Assembly: GCF_028292965.1 (NCBI RefSeq)
Contig: NZ_JAQGLG010000159.1
Span: 1 to 34,647, forward strand
DNA from: Sphingomonas bacterium
GTDB lineage: Bacteria; Pseudomonadota; Alphaproteobacteria; Sphingomonadales; Sphingomonadaceae
Direction: 5' to 3'
Length of the DNA: 34,647 nucleotides
Below the pieces are notes generated by a model. It did not search any database and had not been told where the DNA came from. It worked only from the letters and a program-made list of their open reading frames with translations. Within the stretch, counting starts at the first letter, position 1. Every line of letters begins with the position of its first letter. Position numbers and translations under genes: made by a program. This document shows, piece by piece, positions 26,477-34,626 of the stretch.

Positions 26477-27190
26477 TTATCCGAGACCGCCCTCCCCTTC
26501 ATATTTCAGCTCGAGAAAGCGGTTCTGTGTCGCCAGTTCGTCGAACGCGCCGCGCGCCAGTTGCTCGGTCATGCGGGCGATCTCGGCGTCGACGATACCA
26601 AGGCCATTGGCGAGATGGGCATCGGCGCTCGGTCGGCCATCGCGTTCGTCGGCGCGCAGCGTCGCCGGGATGCGGTGATGGCGCTCGATCAAATTGGGCA
26701 GTTCGACCGCCAGCAGGTTGCGCACCGCATCGGCGCCCGCGCTTCGCGGGTCGAGCTCACGCAACTGGGGTGCCATGGCTTCCAACCGCAGTTCGATCCC
26801 GTCGAGCAGCCGCGCCGCCGGTGCGGGTAGCGCAGCGCGCTGTTGTTCGAGCCAGCCGGCGGTGCGCTCGGGCAAGGCAACGAGACTCGCGCCCGCAATG
26901 CCCGCCGTGCTCGGCGGCGCTTCGCGTGACGCGTAGGCGATGCCGGCACAGGTGAGCGCGTAGACGACCAGCGCGGCCAGCCACCCGATCGGCGTCACCG
27001 GCGCAGTCGAGGCGCCGACCACCGCCATGACGAGACCGATCACCAGCAAGGCAAGCAGGCAGCGCCCGACGACACGCATCGTCGCGCGACGCCGTTTGTC
27101 CTGCTCTCGCGCAGCGCGAGCGCGGCCCTCGGGCGATACGCGGCGCAACATCGCCTCGGCCTGGGATGAAATGGGCGGGGTGTCGCTCAT
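26477..27190 (-). CDS. Hypothetical two-helix membrane protein
   Basis: 237 aa. A basic cytoplasmic start (MSDTPPISSQAEAMLRRV, then REQDKRRRATM) is followed by two adjacent transmembrane helices at about residues 42-60 and 65-88 (LLALLVIGLVMAVVGAST; GWLAALVVYALTCAGIAYA). A long helical C-terminal part follows (GWLEQQRAALPAPAARLLDGIELRLEAM, AVELPNLIERHHRIPATLRAD, LGIVDAEIARMTEQLARGAFDELATQNRFLELKY). I do not recognise a named family. It lies 102 bp after the histidine kinase gene on the same strand and might be co-transcribed with the two-component genes, which would suggest an accessory membrane role; this is inference only. Confidence 0.7.
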   Translation of the reverse strand: MSDTPPISSQAEAMLRRVSPEGRARAAREQDKRRRATMRVVGRCLLALLVIGLVMAVVGASTAPVTPIGWLAALVVYALTCAGIAYASREAPPSTAGIAGASLVALPERTAGWLEQQRAALPAPAARLLDGIELRLEAMAPQLRELDPRSAGADAVRNLLAVELPNLIERHHRIPATLRADERDGRPSADAHLANGLGIVDAEIARMTEQLARGAFDELATQNRFLELKYEGEGGLG

Positions 27191-27292
27191 CGTGTCGGTT
27201 CTTCCGGTCGTGTCATCCGCCCAGCATCGCGCGCCGTCGCGCGGCGATCAATCCGCTTTCGTGAGGGCAGCCGGGGCAATGCCCTGCCCGGC

Positions 27293-28642
27293 TCACAACG
27301 GGATGATGATCGCCGCGACCAGTCCCGGCGCGTTATCGCGCAATTCGAATCGGCCGCCATGGAGACGCGCGACTGCAGCGATCAGCGACAGCCCCAGCCC
27401 GGCGCCCGGAGTGCTCCGGGCATTGTCCAGCCGGCCGAACCGACTAAGCGCACGCTCCTGGTCTTCGTCGGCGATGCCCGGCCCCCGGTCCTCGACCTGG
27501 AAGCGCATCTCGCCATGGTCGCTCGACAGTCGCAGCGTCACCTCACCGCCCGATGCGCCGTGGCGCAAGGCATTGTCGATCAGGTTGGTGATCGCCTGGG
27601 TGATCAATTCGCGGTGCAGCGTGACACGCAATGGGTGCAGTTCGATCGCGGTGGTGAATTTCAACCCACCTTCCTCGGCAACCGGCTGGTAGAGTTCGGC
27701 GATCTCCTCGACCAGTTCGGCCGGGTCGACCGTCGCGAACCGATCGCGCGAGACCGATTCCGCACGGCTGATCTCGATCAGCATGGTCAGCATGCGCATG
27801 ACCAGATCGGTTTCGACGAGCAGCCCGCCCAGTGCAGCGTCGCGCTGCGCCGTATCGGTCAGCAGCACCGCCGTCTCGGTCTTGGTGCGCAGCCGGGCGA
27901 GCGGTGAGCGCAGGTCATGGGCGAGGCTGTCGGTGACGACACGCAGCTCGATCATCAGCCGTTCGACCTTGTCGAGCATGGCGTTGAGCCGGGTCGCCAG
28001 GCGGTCGAAGGCATCACCGCCGCCCGGCGCACCAACCACGCGCCGCGACAGATCGCCGCTCGACACGCCTTCAATTGCATCGGCGACGCTGTTGAGGCGG
28101 CGGCCGACATAACGGGTCACCACCAGGCCGCCGCCGATGCCGAGCGCGAGCGACAACAGGGTCGCAAGCAACATCGCGCTTTCGATGCCGCGCTGTTCCT
28201 GCTCCCAATCATCGAGCAACCGCCCGCTTACCAGCCAATTAGGTCCGACCGGCCGCACCGCATATCCTGCCTCGCGCTCCGACCAGGGCGGTGCTGCGCC
28301 CATCATGCCCATGCGGAAATTGGTCGGTGCCGGCGAGCCCGAGACAGTGATGTCATCCGGTCCGCTGCCGATCAGTCGCCGCCCCTCATTGTCGACCACC
28401 GCGATGACCAGCGAGCGGTCCCCCGGCGCGCGCGCCTCCTCGATCGCACGGGTCAGCGCGAGCAAGCCACCCGAGCGATAGACCGCGACCAGCGCGTCCG
28501 ATTGTTCGATCGTGTCACGGCGCAGCGCGTCGATCGCATCGTCATGGATCTGCTGCCAGACAAAGGCGACGAGGACGAGGTTGGAGACCAGCGCCAGCGC
28601 GATCGCCAGCAGCGCGATACGCGCCGTGACCGACAGGCGCAT
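27293..28642 (-). CDS. Sensor histidine kinase (two-component system, EnvZ/PhoR-like)
   Basis: 449 aa. TM1 covers about residues 8-30, a periplasmic sensor region 31-155 follows, and TM2 lies at about 156-177. A HAMP linker lies at about 178-230. The H-box is SLAHDLRSPLARLRTKTE with phospho-His242. The ATPase domain has the N-box ITNLIDNALRHG, the G1 box EDRGPGIADEDQ, an F-box-like RFGRLDNARST and the G2 box GAGLGLSLIAAV. The sensor part has no recognised domain. It starts eight bases after the response regulator stop, so the two form a cognate pair. The signal is unknown. Confidence 0.95.
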   Translation of the reverse strand: MRLSVTARIALLAIALALVSNLVLVAFVWQQIHDDAIDALRRDTIEQSDALVAVYRSGGLLALTRAIEEARAPGDRSLVIAVVDNEGRRLIGSGPDDITVSGSPAPTNFRMGMMGAAPPWSEREAGYAVRPVGPNWLVSGRLLDDWEQEQRGIESAMLLATLLSLALGIGGGLVVTRYVGRRLNSVADAIEGVSSGDLSRRVVGAPGGGDAFDRLATRLNAMLDKVERLMIELRVVTDSLAHDLRSPLARLRTKTETAVLLTDTAQRDAALGGLLVETDLVMRMLTMLIEISRAESVSRDRFATVDPAELVEEIAELYQPVAEEGGLKFTTAIELHPLRVTLHRELITQAITNLIDNALRHGASGGEVTLRLSSDHGEMRFQVEDRGPGIADEDQERALSRFGRLDNARSTPGAGLGLSLIAAVARLHGGRFELRDNAPGLVAAIIIPL

Positions 28643-28650
28643 CGGCCCGA

Positions 28651-29343
28651 TTAAGCTTCTACCGACAGGCGGTAACCGGCGCCGCGCACGGTATGGAGGA
28701 TCGGCGCGCCGAAGCCTTCCTCGATCTTGCGGCGCAGGCGGCCGATATGAACATCGACGACGTTGGAGCCGGGATCGAAGTGATAATTCCAGATCTTCTC
28801 CAGCATCATCGTCCGGGTGACGACCTGGCCGGCATGGCGGGCGAGATATTCGAGCAGATTGAACTCGCGCGCGCCGAGCGCGATCGAGCGGCCCTCGCGC
28901 GTCACCGTACGCCCGAGCAGGTCGATCTCGAGATCACCGACGGTCAGGCGCGTCGGCTGGGCGTTGGCCGGGATATGATCGGCGCGGCGCAGCAACGCCT
29001 CGATCCGCGCCGACAGTTCGGCAAAGGAGAAAGGCTTGACCAGATAGTCGTCGGCACCAGCACGCAAGCCATCGATGCGGTCGTCGACCGAGGCCAGGGC
29101 AGACAGGATCAGGGTCGGCGTACGGATACCGGCGGCACGGATCGCACCGACCATCGCCAGGCCGTTCAGGCCCGGCAACATGCGATCGGCGATGATCAGG
29201 TCGAAGATGCCCTCGGTGGCGAGGAACAGGCCGTCGCGGCCATCGGCACAGGTTTCCACCGAGAAGCCCGCCTCGCCCAGGCCCTTGGCGAGGTAGCTCG
29301 CCGTGGCGGCATCATCCTCGACGATCAACAGCTTGCGGGTCAT
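28651..29343 (-). CDS. Response regulator, OmpR/PhoB family
   Basis: 230 aa from the ATG at 29343 (MTRKLLIVEDD); an ATG three codons upstream (29352) is equally possible. Receiver domain: the acidic pair Glu9-Asp10/Asp11, phospho-acceptor Asp53 in I-I-A-D-R-M-L-P-G, Ser81 and Lys103 in LVKPFSF. The winged-helix DNA-binding domain contains LTVGDLEIDLLGRTVTREG, LGAREFNLLEYLARHAGQVVTR, IWNYHFDPGSNVVDVHIGRLRRKIE and the RGAGYRL end. A transcription factor paired with the downstream histidine kinase. A frame extending 61 codons further upstream runs through a hairpin and is not part of the gene. Targets are unknown; autoregulation is possible but no operator is seen. Confidence 0.95.
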   Translation of the reverse strand: MTRKLLIVEDDAATASYLAKGLGEAGFSVETCADGRDGLFLATEGIFDLIIADRMLPGLNGLAMVGAIRAAGIRTPTLILSALASVDDRIDGLRAGADDYLVKPFSFAELSARIEALLRRADHIPANAQPTRLTVGDLEIDLLGRTVTREGRSIALGAREFNLLEYLARHAGQVVTRTMMLEKIWNYHFDPGSNVVDVHIGRLRRKIEEGFGAPILHTVRGAGYRLSVEA

Positions 29344-29385
29344 AGGCGGCATTTCCGAAACGAACGGCCAGCGTAGGATGAAATG

Positions 29386-29417
29386 AGGCCGGCGGAAAGC
29401 AAGCTTTCCGCCGGCCT
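29386..29417. other. Perfect 14-bp hairpin upstream of the response regulator; gap 29344-29659
   Basis: AGGCCGGCGGAAAG / CTTTCCGCCGGCCT with a CAAG loop, 43 bp before the regulator start. No T-run follows on either strand to make a clear terminator. In the 316-bp gap, a minus-strand frame between about 29540 and 29400 reads protein-like (FIAARGAFAYLEGIAAARGG) but has no credible start and may be a gene remnant. The remaining part carries the repeat at 29574. Confidence 0.6.
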
Positions 29418-29573
29418 TCGGTGTCCCCGGGAGTGCGGACACCGAACTGGTAAGAGCTTCCACCGCGAGCAGCGGCGATGCCCTCCAGATAGGCGAACGC
29501 ACCGCGCGCGGCGATGAAGTCGGCATGAAGAATTTGTCATCGCGATATGGCCACCGCGGCTTCCCCCGCTCGT

Positions 29574-29647
29574 GCTCCTGCGGAAGCAGGAGCTAAGGGT
29601 TTCAGGCGCCGCCGTTCGTGGCCCTGGGCTCCTGCTTTCGCAGGAGC
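29574..29647. repeat. Pair of identical-stem hairpins, type D repeat
   Basis: GCTCCTGC-GGAA-GCAGGAGC (29574-29593) and GCTCCTGC-TTTC-GCAGGAGC (29628-29647) share the same 8-bp stem with different loops, 34 bp apart. It lies 12 bp after the SRPBCC stop on the minus strand, so it may stabilise or end that transcript. The GCTCCTGC(N4)GCAGGAGC form is typical of small REP-like elements. Confidence 0.75.
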
Positions 29648-29659
29648 ACAAGGAGGGGT

Positions 29660-30199
29660 TTATTTCGGCGGCGGTGGTGGCGCCTCCGAAGCGGCCTTGA
29701 GGTTGACCATTTGCGTCGCAAGCACCTCGTCGACCTTGGGCGCCAGCGTATCCGCCCCGGCGCGGACATAACCGCCGACGACATAGGTCATGGTGATCTT
29801 GGTGGCGTTCGCCCCTTCGGGATCGAGCTTGAAGGTCAGCGTCGCATTGACCGCCTCGGCCTGAAGCGGGCCGAGACCACCGACCAGCCGGATCATGCGC
29901 GGCGGCTGGATGTAGACGATATGGGCATGCTCTATGCTGCCCTTGCCTGGCAGTCTTTCGCAGAAACAGCCGGTCGCCTGGCTATCGAGATAGAGGTTGG
30001 CGCTGTCGCCCGAATAGGTGTGTTCCTTGTCCCACCAGCGCTGCGGGGCACGCAGCGTCTCCCATACCTGGGCGATCGGCGCATCGGCGGTAACCGTCTG
30101 GCTGATCTCGAAACCGGCGGCACTGGATTGGGTGACTTCCGCCGGCGCGGCGGCGCTAAGCATCAGCAACGGGGCGGCGAGCAAGGCAAAGCGGAACAT
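29660..30199 (-). CDS. Exported SRPBCC-family protein
   Basis: 179 aa. The signal peptide is MFRFALLAAPLLMLSAAAPAE. The SRPBCC (START/Bet v 1-like) fold starts at FEISQTVTADAPIAQVWETLRAPQRWWDKEHTY, the usual A-x-x-x-V-W-x-x-L...WW pattern, and continues with HAHIVYIQPPRMIRLVGGLGPLQ and TKITMTYVVGG. It ends in a proline-rich tail (APPPPPK). Such domains bind hydrophobic ligands in a deep pocket; the ligand is unknown. The ATG is preceded by GGGGAGGTCCCA. It lies 226 bp downstream of adk on the same strand, separated by a type A repeat. Confidence 0.85.
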   Translation of the reverse strand: MFRFALLAAPLLMLSAAAPAEVTQSSAAGFEISQTVTADAPIAQVWETLRAPQRWWDKEHTYSGDSANLYLDSQATGCFCERLPGKGSIEHAHIVYIQPPRMIRLVGGLGPLQAEAVNATLTFKLDPEGANATKITMTYVVGGYVRAGADTLAPKVDEVLATQMVNLKAASEAPPPPPK

Positions 30200-30308
30200 T
30201 GGGACCTCCCCGATCGGTGAGAGGTTACCTTAGCCGGTCGCGGGCGCGTTCGTCATCCCCGCAATGGCTCAGGACGCCGATCCGCGTCTTTCTCGACCGC
30301 TATCCTCT

Positions 30309-30404
30309 CGTCACCTCGGACTTGTCCCCGGGTCCACGGTGCCGCGTCAACAACGCTTGATGGTTGGCGGGACGGTGGATGCCGGAACAAGTCCGGCATG
30401 ACGG
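30309..30404. repeat. Interspersed palindromic repeat, type A (copy 2)
   Basis: A 96-bp palindrome with the same blocks as the copy at 1554-1652: CGTCACCTCGGACTTGTCCC at the left, GGTCCACGGTGCCGCG, GGGACGGTGGATGCC, and GGAACAAGTCCGGCATGACG at the right. The rightmost 21 bases are identical in both copies except at the ends. It lies between adk and the SRPBCC gene; the rest of gap 30200-30424 shows nothing else. Confidence 0.8.
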
Positions 30405-30424
30405 TAAGAGATGATCAGTCGAAC

Positions 30425-31078
30425 CTATTTCGTGCCGTCGAGGATCGCCTCGATCGCGCGCGTCACCTCGCTCATATCCGCCATGCCATCCACCCGCGCG
30501 AGCAGGCCGCGCTTCTCGTAGATCGGAATGATCGGCTCGGTCTTGGCGCGATATTCGGCCATGCGCGTGCGCACGGTTTCCTCATTGTCGTCGGGGCGGC
30601 GCTTGAACTCGTGCTGGCCGCAAACATCGCAGGTGCCGGCGACCTTGGGCTGCTTGAACACATCGTGATAACCCGCCCCACAATTGGCGCAGGTGAAGCG
30701 GCCGACGATGCGCTCGACCAGCGCGTCCTCATTCACCTCGAGCTCGATCACCTTGTCGAGCGTGCGACCACGCTCGGCGAGCAACGCGTCGAGCTGATCG
30801 GCCTGCGCCGCGGTGCGCGGATAGCCGTCGAAGATCACGCCCTTCTCGGTGTCGGGCTGATCGAGCCGTTCGCCGATGATGCCCGAGACGATCGCGTCGG
30901 AGACGAGCTCGCCCGCCTCCATCACGGCCTTGGCCTGCAACCCAACTGGGGTGCCCGACTTTACCGCCGCCCGCAGCATGTCGCCGGTCGACAGCTGCAC
31001 CATGCCGCGATCGGCTTCCAGACGGCTCGCCTGCGTGCCTTTGCCGGCACCTGGCGGGCCCAAGAGGATGATGTTCAA
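30425..31078 (-). CDS. adk: Adenylate kinase with zinc-finger LID
   Basis: 217 aa. The P-loop GPPGAGKGTQ lies at residues 7-16. The NMP-binding region has QLSTGDMLRAAV, VSDAIVSGIIGERL and FDGYPRTAAQAD. The LID carries Cys130-x-x-Cys133 and Cys150-x-x-Cys153 (FTCANCGAGYH, TCDVCGQHEF), the zinc-binding type seen in Gram-positives and many alphaproteobacteria. It interconverts ATP + AMP and 2 ADP. It is 30 bp after secY, the normal end of the spc operon. In many relatives rpsM follows directly; here a repeat and six non-ribosomal genes intervene. Confidence 0.97.
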   Translation of the reverse strand: MNIILLGPPGAGKGTQASRLEADRGMVQLSTGDMLRAAVKSGTPVGLQAKAVMEAGELVSDAIVSGIIGERLDQPDTEKGVIFDGYPRTAAQADQLDALLAERGRTLDKVIELEVNEDALVERIVGRFTCANCGAGYHDVFKQPKVAGTCDVCGQHEFKRRPDDNEETVRTRMAEYRAKTEPIIPIYEKRGLLARVDGMADMSEVTRAIEAILDGTK

Positions 31079-31108
31079 GCCCTAACTCCCTTACGGCTTG
31101 CGCCTCTC

Positions 31109-32473
31109 TTAGCGGAGACGCCCACCCTTCAGTTTCGCCTTCTTGATCAGGTCACCATATTGGTGCGCGAGCAAGTGGCTCTGGATCTGCGTTACCGTGT
31201 CCATCGTCACGTTGACGACGATCAGCAAGCTGGTGCCACCGAGATAGAATGGAATGGCCAATGCCGAGACGAGATATTCCGGCACCAGGCAGATCACCGC
31301 GAGATAGGCGGCGCCGATCACGGTGATGCGCGTCAGCACATAATCGAAATAATTCTCGGTCGCCTTGCCCGGGCGGATGCCGGGAATGAACCCGCCATAG
31401 CGCTTGAGGTTGTCGGCGGTCTCTTCCGGATTGAACACCACGGCGGTGTAGAAGAACGAGAAGAAGATGATGCCGCCCCCGTACAGCAGCATGTACACCA
31501 GCGAGCCATGCTGCAGGTACTGGTTGAGCGTGATGACCAGATCGTTCCACCAGCCCGTGCCGCCGGGCTTGCTGCCGGCGAACTGGGTGATGGTCACCGG
31601 CATCAGCAGCAGCGAAGAGGCGAAGATCGGCGGAATCACGCCGGCGGTGTTGAGCTTCAGCGGCAAATGGCTGCGATCGGCCTGCATGCCGCGCTGGGTC
31701 TGGCGCTTGGGATACTGGATCAGGATGCGCCGCTGGGCGCGCTCCATGAAGCAGATGAACAGCACCAGGAACACCACCGCGACGATGATGCCGATGAAGC
31801 GCGTCGCGTCGAGCGAACCCGAGCGGCCACCTTCCGCCAGGTTGTAGAGGTTGGTCGGCAGGTTGGCGACGATGCCCGACATGATGATCAGCGACATGCC
31901 GTTGCCGATCCCGCGGCTGGTGATCTGCTCACCGATCCACATCAGGAACATCGTGCCGCCGACCAGCGAGATGACCGCCCCGACGCGGAACAGCATGCCG
32001 GGGATGACCACGGCCGGATGGCCCTCGTTCACGCCATAAGCTTCGAGCCCGGCGACGAGGAAATAACCCTGCACCGCGGTCAGCGCGACGGTGCCGTAGC
32101 GGGTGTACTGGTTGAGCCGCTTGCGCCCGCTTTCGCCTTCCTTCTTGATCGCGGCGAGTTGCGGCGACAGCGAGGTGGCGAGCTGAACGACGATCGAGGC
32201 GGTGATGTACGGCATCACGCCCATCGCGATGATGCTCATCCGCTTGAGCGAACCGCCCGAGAAATTGTTGAAGAAGTCGAGCACGCCACCGGTGGTCTTG
32301 TCGGCCAGGAAGCTCAGCTGCGTGGCGTCGATGCCGGGCAGCGGCACATAGGACAGCAGGCGGAACACGATCAGCGCGCCGATGGTGAACCACAGGCGCT
32401 TCTTGAGATCGGTCGCCTGGGCGAACTTTGACAGGTTGAGCCCGGAGGCCATCTGGTCGGCTGCGGATGCCAT
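31109..32473 (-). CDS. secY: Preprotein translocase subunit SecY
   Basis: 454 aa with ten hydrophobic helices. Family marks: RLWFTIGALIVFRLLSYVPLPGID (TM1), NNFSGGSLKRMSIIAMGVMPYITASIVVQ (the TM2 plug region), RYGTVALTAVQ, GEQITSRGIGNGMSLIIMSGIVANLP (TM5), the R-S-H-L-P-L-K-L-N-x-A-G-V-I-P-P-I-F-A-S-S signature in TM7, and the C-terminal LIKKAKLKGGRLR. It is the channel of the Sec machinery. It lies 117 bp after rplO. That gap has a possible GGCCTT/AAGGCC stem but no firm regulatory element. Confidence 0.97.
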   Translation of the reverse strand: MASAADQMASGLNLSKFAQATDLKKRLWFTIGALIVFRLLSYVPLPGIDATQLSFLADKTTGGVLDFFNNFSGGSLKRMSIIAMGVMPYITASIVVQLATSLSPQLAAIKKEGESGRKRLNQYTRYGTVALTAVQGYFLVAGLEAYGVNEGHPAVVIPGMLFRVGAVISLVGGTMFLMWIGEQITSRGIGNGMSLIIMSGIVANLPTNLYNLAEGGRSGSLDATRFIGIIVAVVFLVLFICFMERAQRRILIQYPKRQTQRGMQADRSHLPLKLNTAGVIPPIFASSLLLMPVTITQFAGSKPGGTGWWNDLVITLNQYLQHGSLVYMLLYGGGIIFFSFFYTAVVFNPEETADNLKRYGGFIPGIRPGKATENYFDYVLTRITVIGAAYLAVICLVPEYLVSALAIPFYLGGTSLLIVVNVTMDTVTQIQSHLLAHQYGDLIKKAKLKGGRLR

Positions 32474-32590
32474 TATGATGTTGGTCCTGGAAACAAGAAC
32501 GGCGGAGATGCGTTGTCCGCGCCCCCGCCGCTCATATAGGCGCCCAATCGGCCTTGTCTAACCCCGGCGAACAAAAGGCCGGGAGGAAAT

Positions 32591-33169
32591 TTACTTTGCC
32601 TTGGCAGCCTTGGCGGTCTTGGCCGCTTCAGCCGTCTTTTCCGCCTTGACGGCAATGCGTGCGAGACGCGCCTTGCCCTTCTTGGCAGCAGCCTTTTCGG
32701 CCGCGGGGACGAAGGCGATCACCTCGACCGAACCGCCGGCCTTCTCGACGGCCGCGATCGCGCCCTTCGACGCGCCGTTGACGGTGAAGGTGAGCTTGCT
32801 CGTCAGCGTGCCCTTGCCGAGCAGACGGACGCCGTCCTTGCCGCCACGCGCCAGGCCGGCGGCCTTCAACGTGTCGTGATCGATATTGGCCTTGGCGTCG
32901 AGCTTGCCCGCGTCGATCACCTTCTGAATCGCGCCGAGGTTAACCTCGGCGAAGTCCTTGGCGAAGACGTTGTTGAAGCCACGCTTCGGCAGACGCATGT
33001 GCAACGGCATCTGGCCGCCTTCGAAGCCGGCGATCGAAACGCCTTCACGGCTCTTCTGGCCCTTATGGCCACGGCCGGCAGTCTTGCCCTTGCCCGAACC
33101 GATGCCGCGTCCGACGCGCATACGGGATTTGCGGGCGCCCGCATTGTCGCGGATTTCGTTCAATTTCAT
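32591..33169 (-). CDS. rplO: 50S ribosomal protein L15 with a long Ala/Lys tail
   Basis: 192 aa from the ATG at 33169 ([20 protein letters not shown]), preceded by GCGAGTGCACGAC; a start three codons upstream gives 195 aa. L15 marks: [65 protein letters not shown], and KAGGSVEVI. The common length is about 145-160; here an extra C-terminal tail ([18 protein letters not shown]) is Ala/Lys-rich. It is the sixth gene in the visible spc operon. The 163-bp gap to rpmD contains an 18-bp-armed inverted repeat. Confidence 0.96.
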   Translation of the reverse strand: MKLNEIRDNAGARKSRMRVGRGIGSGKGKTAGRGHKGQKSREGVSIAGFEGGQMPLHMRLPKRGFNNVFAKDFAEVNLGAIQKVIDAGKLDAKANIDHDTLKAAGLARGGKDGVRLLGKGTLTSKLTFTVNGASKGAIAAVEKAGGSVEVIAFVPAAEKAAAKKGKARLARIAVKAEKTAEAAKTAKAAKAK

Positions 33170-33239
33170 GTCGTGCACTCGCTTTCGCTTTTGTCGCGCA
33201 TTCCCCTGCCGAGGCAGCGGAAATTTCGTGTTGAATGAT

Positions 33240-33293
33240 GTGAGGGCCTTCTTCGTCCCAATCCCGAGGGGGGAGGAAGAAGAAGACCCTCAC
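33240..33293. repeat. Inverted repeat between rpmD and rplO
   Basis: GTGAGGGCCTTCTTC at 33240 and GAAGAAGAAGACCCTCAC ending at 33293 are near-complementary, with a C/G-rich loop of about 20 nt. In the minus-strand mRNA this gives a strong hairpin between the rpmD stop (33333) and the rplO start (33169). It may act in mRNA processing or in attenuating the distal genes. No T-run, so it is not a plain terminator. Confidence 0.6.
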
Positions 33294-33332
33294 CTAACCC
33301 ATGATCGCCGAAGCGACAACGAGCTAGCGCTT

Positions 33333-33533
33333 TTACTTTGCGACCGTCACCATGTGCGCGACCTTGCGGATCATGCCCCGAACCTCGGGGGTGTCCTGCA
33401 GCTCGCGGGTGCGGTTCATCTTGTTGAGGCCGAGGCCGATCAGCGTTGCGCGCTGATCCTTCTCGCGACGGATCGGCGAACCCGTCTGGGTCACCGTCAC
33501 CGTACCACCGGCAGCTTCCTGCTTCTTTGCCAT
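33333..33533 (-). CDS. rpmD: 50S ribosomal protein L30
   Basis: 66 aa, normal L30 length. [51 protein letters not shown] has the L30 pattern (R-x-x-x-x-x-x-x-I-G-L-x-L-x-x-x-x-x-x-x-x-x-D-T-P-x-x-x-G-M). The start follows rpsE by five bases. It lies between rpsE and rplO in the spc operon. Confidence 0.96.
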   Translation of the reverse strand: MAKKQEAAGGTVTVTQTGSPIRREKDQRATLIGLGLNKMNRTRELQDTPEVRGMIRKVAHMVTVAK

Positions 33534-33538
33534 CTGTC

Positions 33539-34264
33539 TTACTCCGCGATCGCTTCGGCGTCGGCCTGGGCGGTCTGTGAACCACCACGGCCGAGCAGGT
33601 CGGCGATCTTCTTGCCACGGCGCTGGGCCACGGCCTTGGGCGAGGTCTGCGAGGTCAGCGCCTCGAAGGTCGCCCGGATCATGTTGTACGGGTTCGACGT
33701 GCCGACCGACTTGGTCACCACATCGGCCACGCCGAGGCTCTCGAACACGGCGCGCATCGGACCGCCGGCGATGATGCCGGTACCCTGCGGCGCCGAGCGC
33801 AGCGTCACGCGACCGGCACCGAAGTGGCCATTGCCGTCATGATGCAGCGTGCGACCCTCGCGGAGCGGAACGCGGACCATCGCCTTCTTGGCAGCGGCCG
33901 TCGCCTTGGAAATGGCTTCCGGCACTTCGCGCGCCTTGCCATGACCGAAGCCGACCCGGCCCTTGCCATCGCCGACGACGACGAGTGCCGCAAAGCCGAA
34001 GCGCTTGCCGCCCTTAACCGTCTTCGAGACGCGGTTGATGTGAACCAGCTTCTCGATCAGCTCTTCGCCGCCATCGTCGCTGCCGGGGCCGCCACGGCCG
34101 CGATTGTCGCGACCACCACGGTTGTCACGGCCGCCACGGTTCTGACCGCCGCCGCCCGGGCCGCCACGACCACGGCCGCCACGCGGGCCACGGCCCTGCG
34201 GTGCGTCCTGCGGCGCGCCTTCGGGCGCTGCCGAGGCTTCCGTCGGAATGATTTCGTCAGCCAT
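33539..34264 (-). CDS. rpsE: 30S ribosomal protein S5 with an RGG-rich N-terminal extension
   Basis: 241 aa against about 166 in E. coli. Residues 67-215 hold the S5 core ([84 protein letters not shown]). Before it, residues 24-62 are a low-complexity RGG/GGR stretch ([30 protein letters not shown]), preceded by an acidic start. The C-terminal tail is Ala/Asp-rich. S5 acts in decoding accuracy and in 30S assembly. It lies two bases after rplR. Confidence 0.96.
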   Translation of the reverse strand: MADEIIPTEASAAPEGAPQDAPQGRGPRGGRGRGGPGGGGQNRGGRDNRGGRDNRGRGGPGSDDGGEELIEKLVHINRVSKTVKGGKRFGFAALVVVGDGKGRVGFGHGKAREVPEAISKATAAAKKAMVRVPLREGRTLHHDGNGHFGAGRVTLRSAPQGTGIIAGGPMRAVFESLGVADVVTKSVGTSNPYNMIRATFEALTSQTSPKAVAQRRGKKIADLLGRGGSQTAQADAEAIAE

Positions 34265-34266
34265 TC

Positions 34267-34626
34267 TTAAAACTCCAACCCGGCTTCACGCGCGGCATCC
34301 GCCAGCGCCTTCACCCGACCGTGATAGAGGAAGCCACCGCGATCGAAGACGACCTGGGTGACGCCCGCCTGCTTCGCCGCCTCGGCGACGCGCTTGCCGA
34401 CGGCAACCGCTGCATCGATGTTCGCGCCGGACGTGCCGCGCACGTCCTTTTCGAGCGTCGAGGCCGAAGCCACCGTCTTGCCCTGGGCGTCGTCGATCAC
34501 CTGGGCATAGATATGCTTGCCCGAGCGATGGATCGACAGCCGCGGACGGCCGGCGGCGCGGTTGCGCAGCGTGGTGCGGACGCGAAGACGACGCTTCGCG
34601 AAGAGAGAGAGACCCTTGGTGCTCAT
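34267..34626 (-). CDS. rplR: 50S ribosomal protein L18
   Basis: 119 aa. Family marks: [90 protein letters not shown]; the last stretch is the L18 C-terminal signature. It binds 5S rRNA. Its ATG overlaps the stop of the preceding rplF (TAATG), so the spc operon continues beyond the window edge. Confidence 0.97.
   Translation of the reverse strand: MSTKGLSLFAKRRLRVRTTLRNRAAGRPRLSIHRSGKHIYAQVIDDAQGKTVASASTLEKDVRGTSGANIDAAVAVGKRVAEAAKQAGVTQVVFDRGGFLYHGRVKALADAAREAGLEF

Noticed and set aside
26275..26502. 75-codon minus-strand frame over the inverted repeat
   Set aside because: It is made of translated repeat sequence and overlaps the start of a hairpin; no ribosome-binding site or family.
30398..32431. 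677-codon plus-strand frame across adk and secY
   Set aside because: It runs antisense to two certain housekeeping genes and is His/Asp/Arg-rich, typical of a codon-bias shadow.
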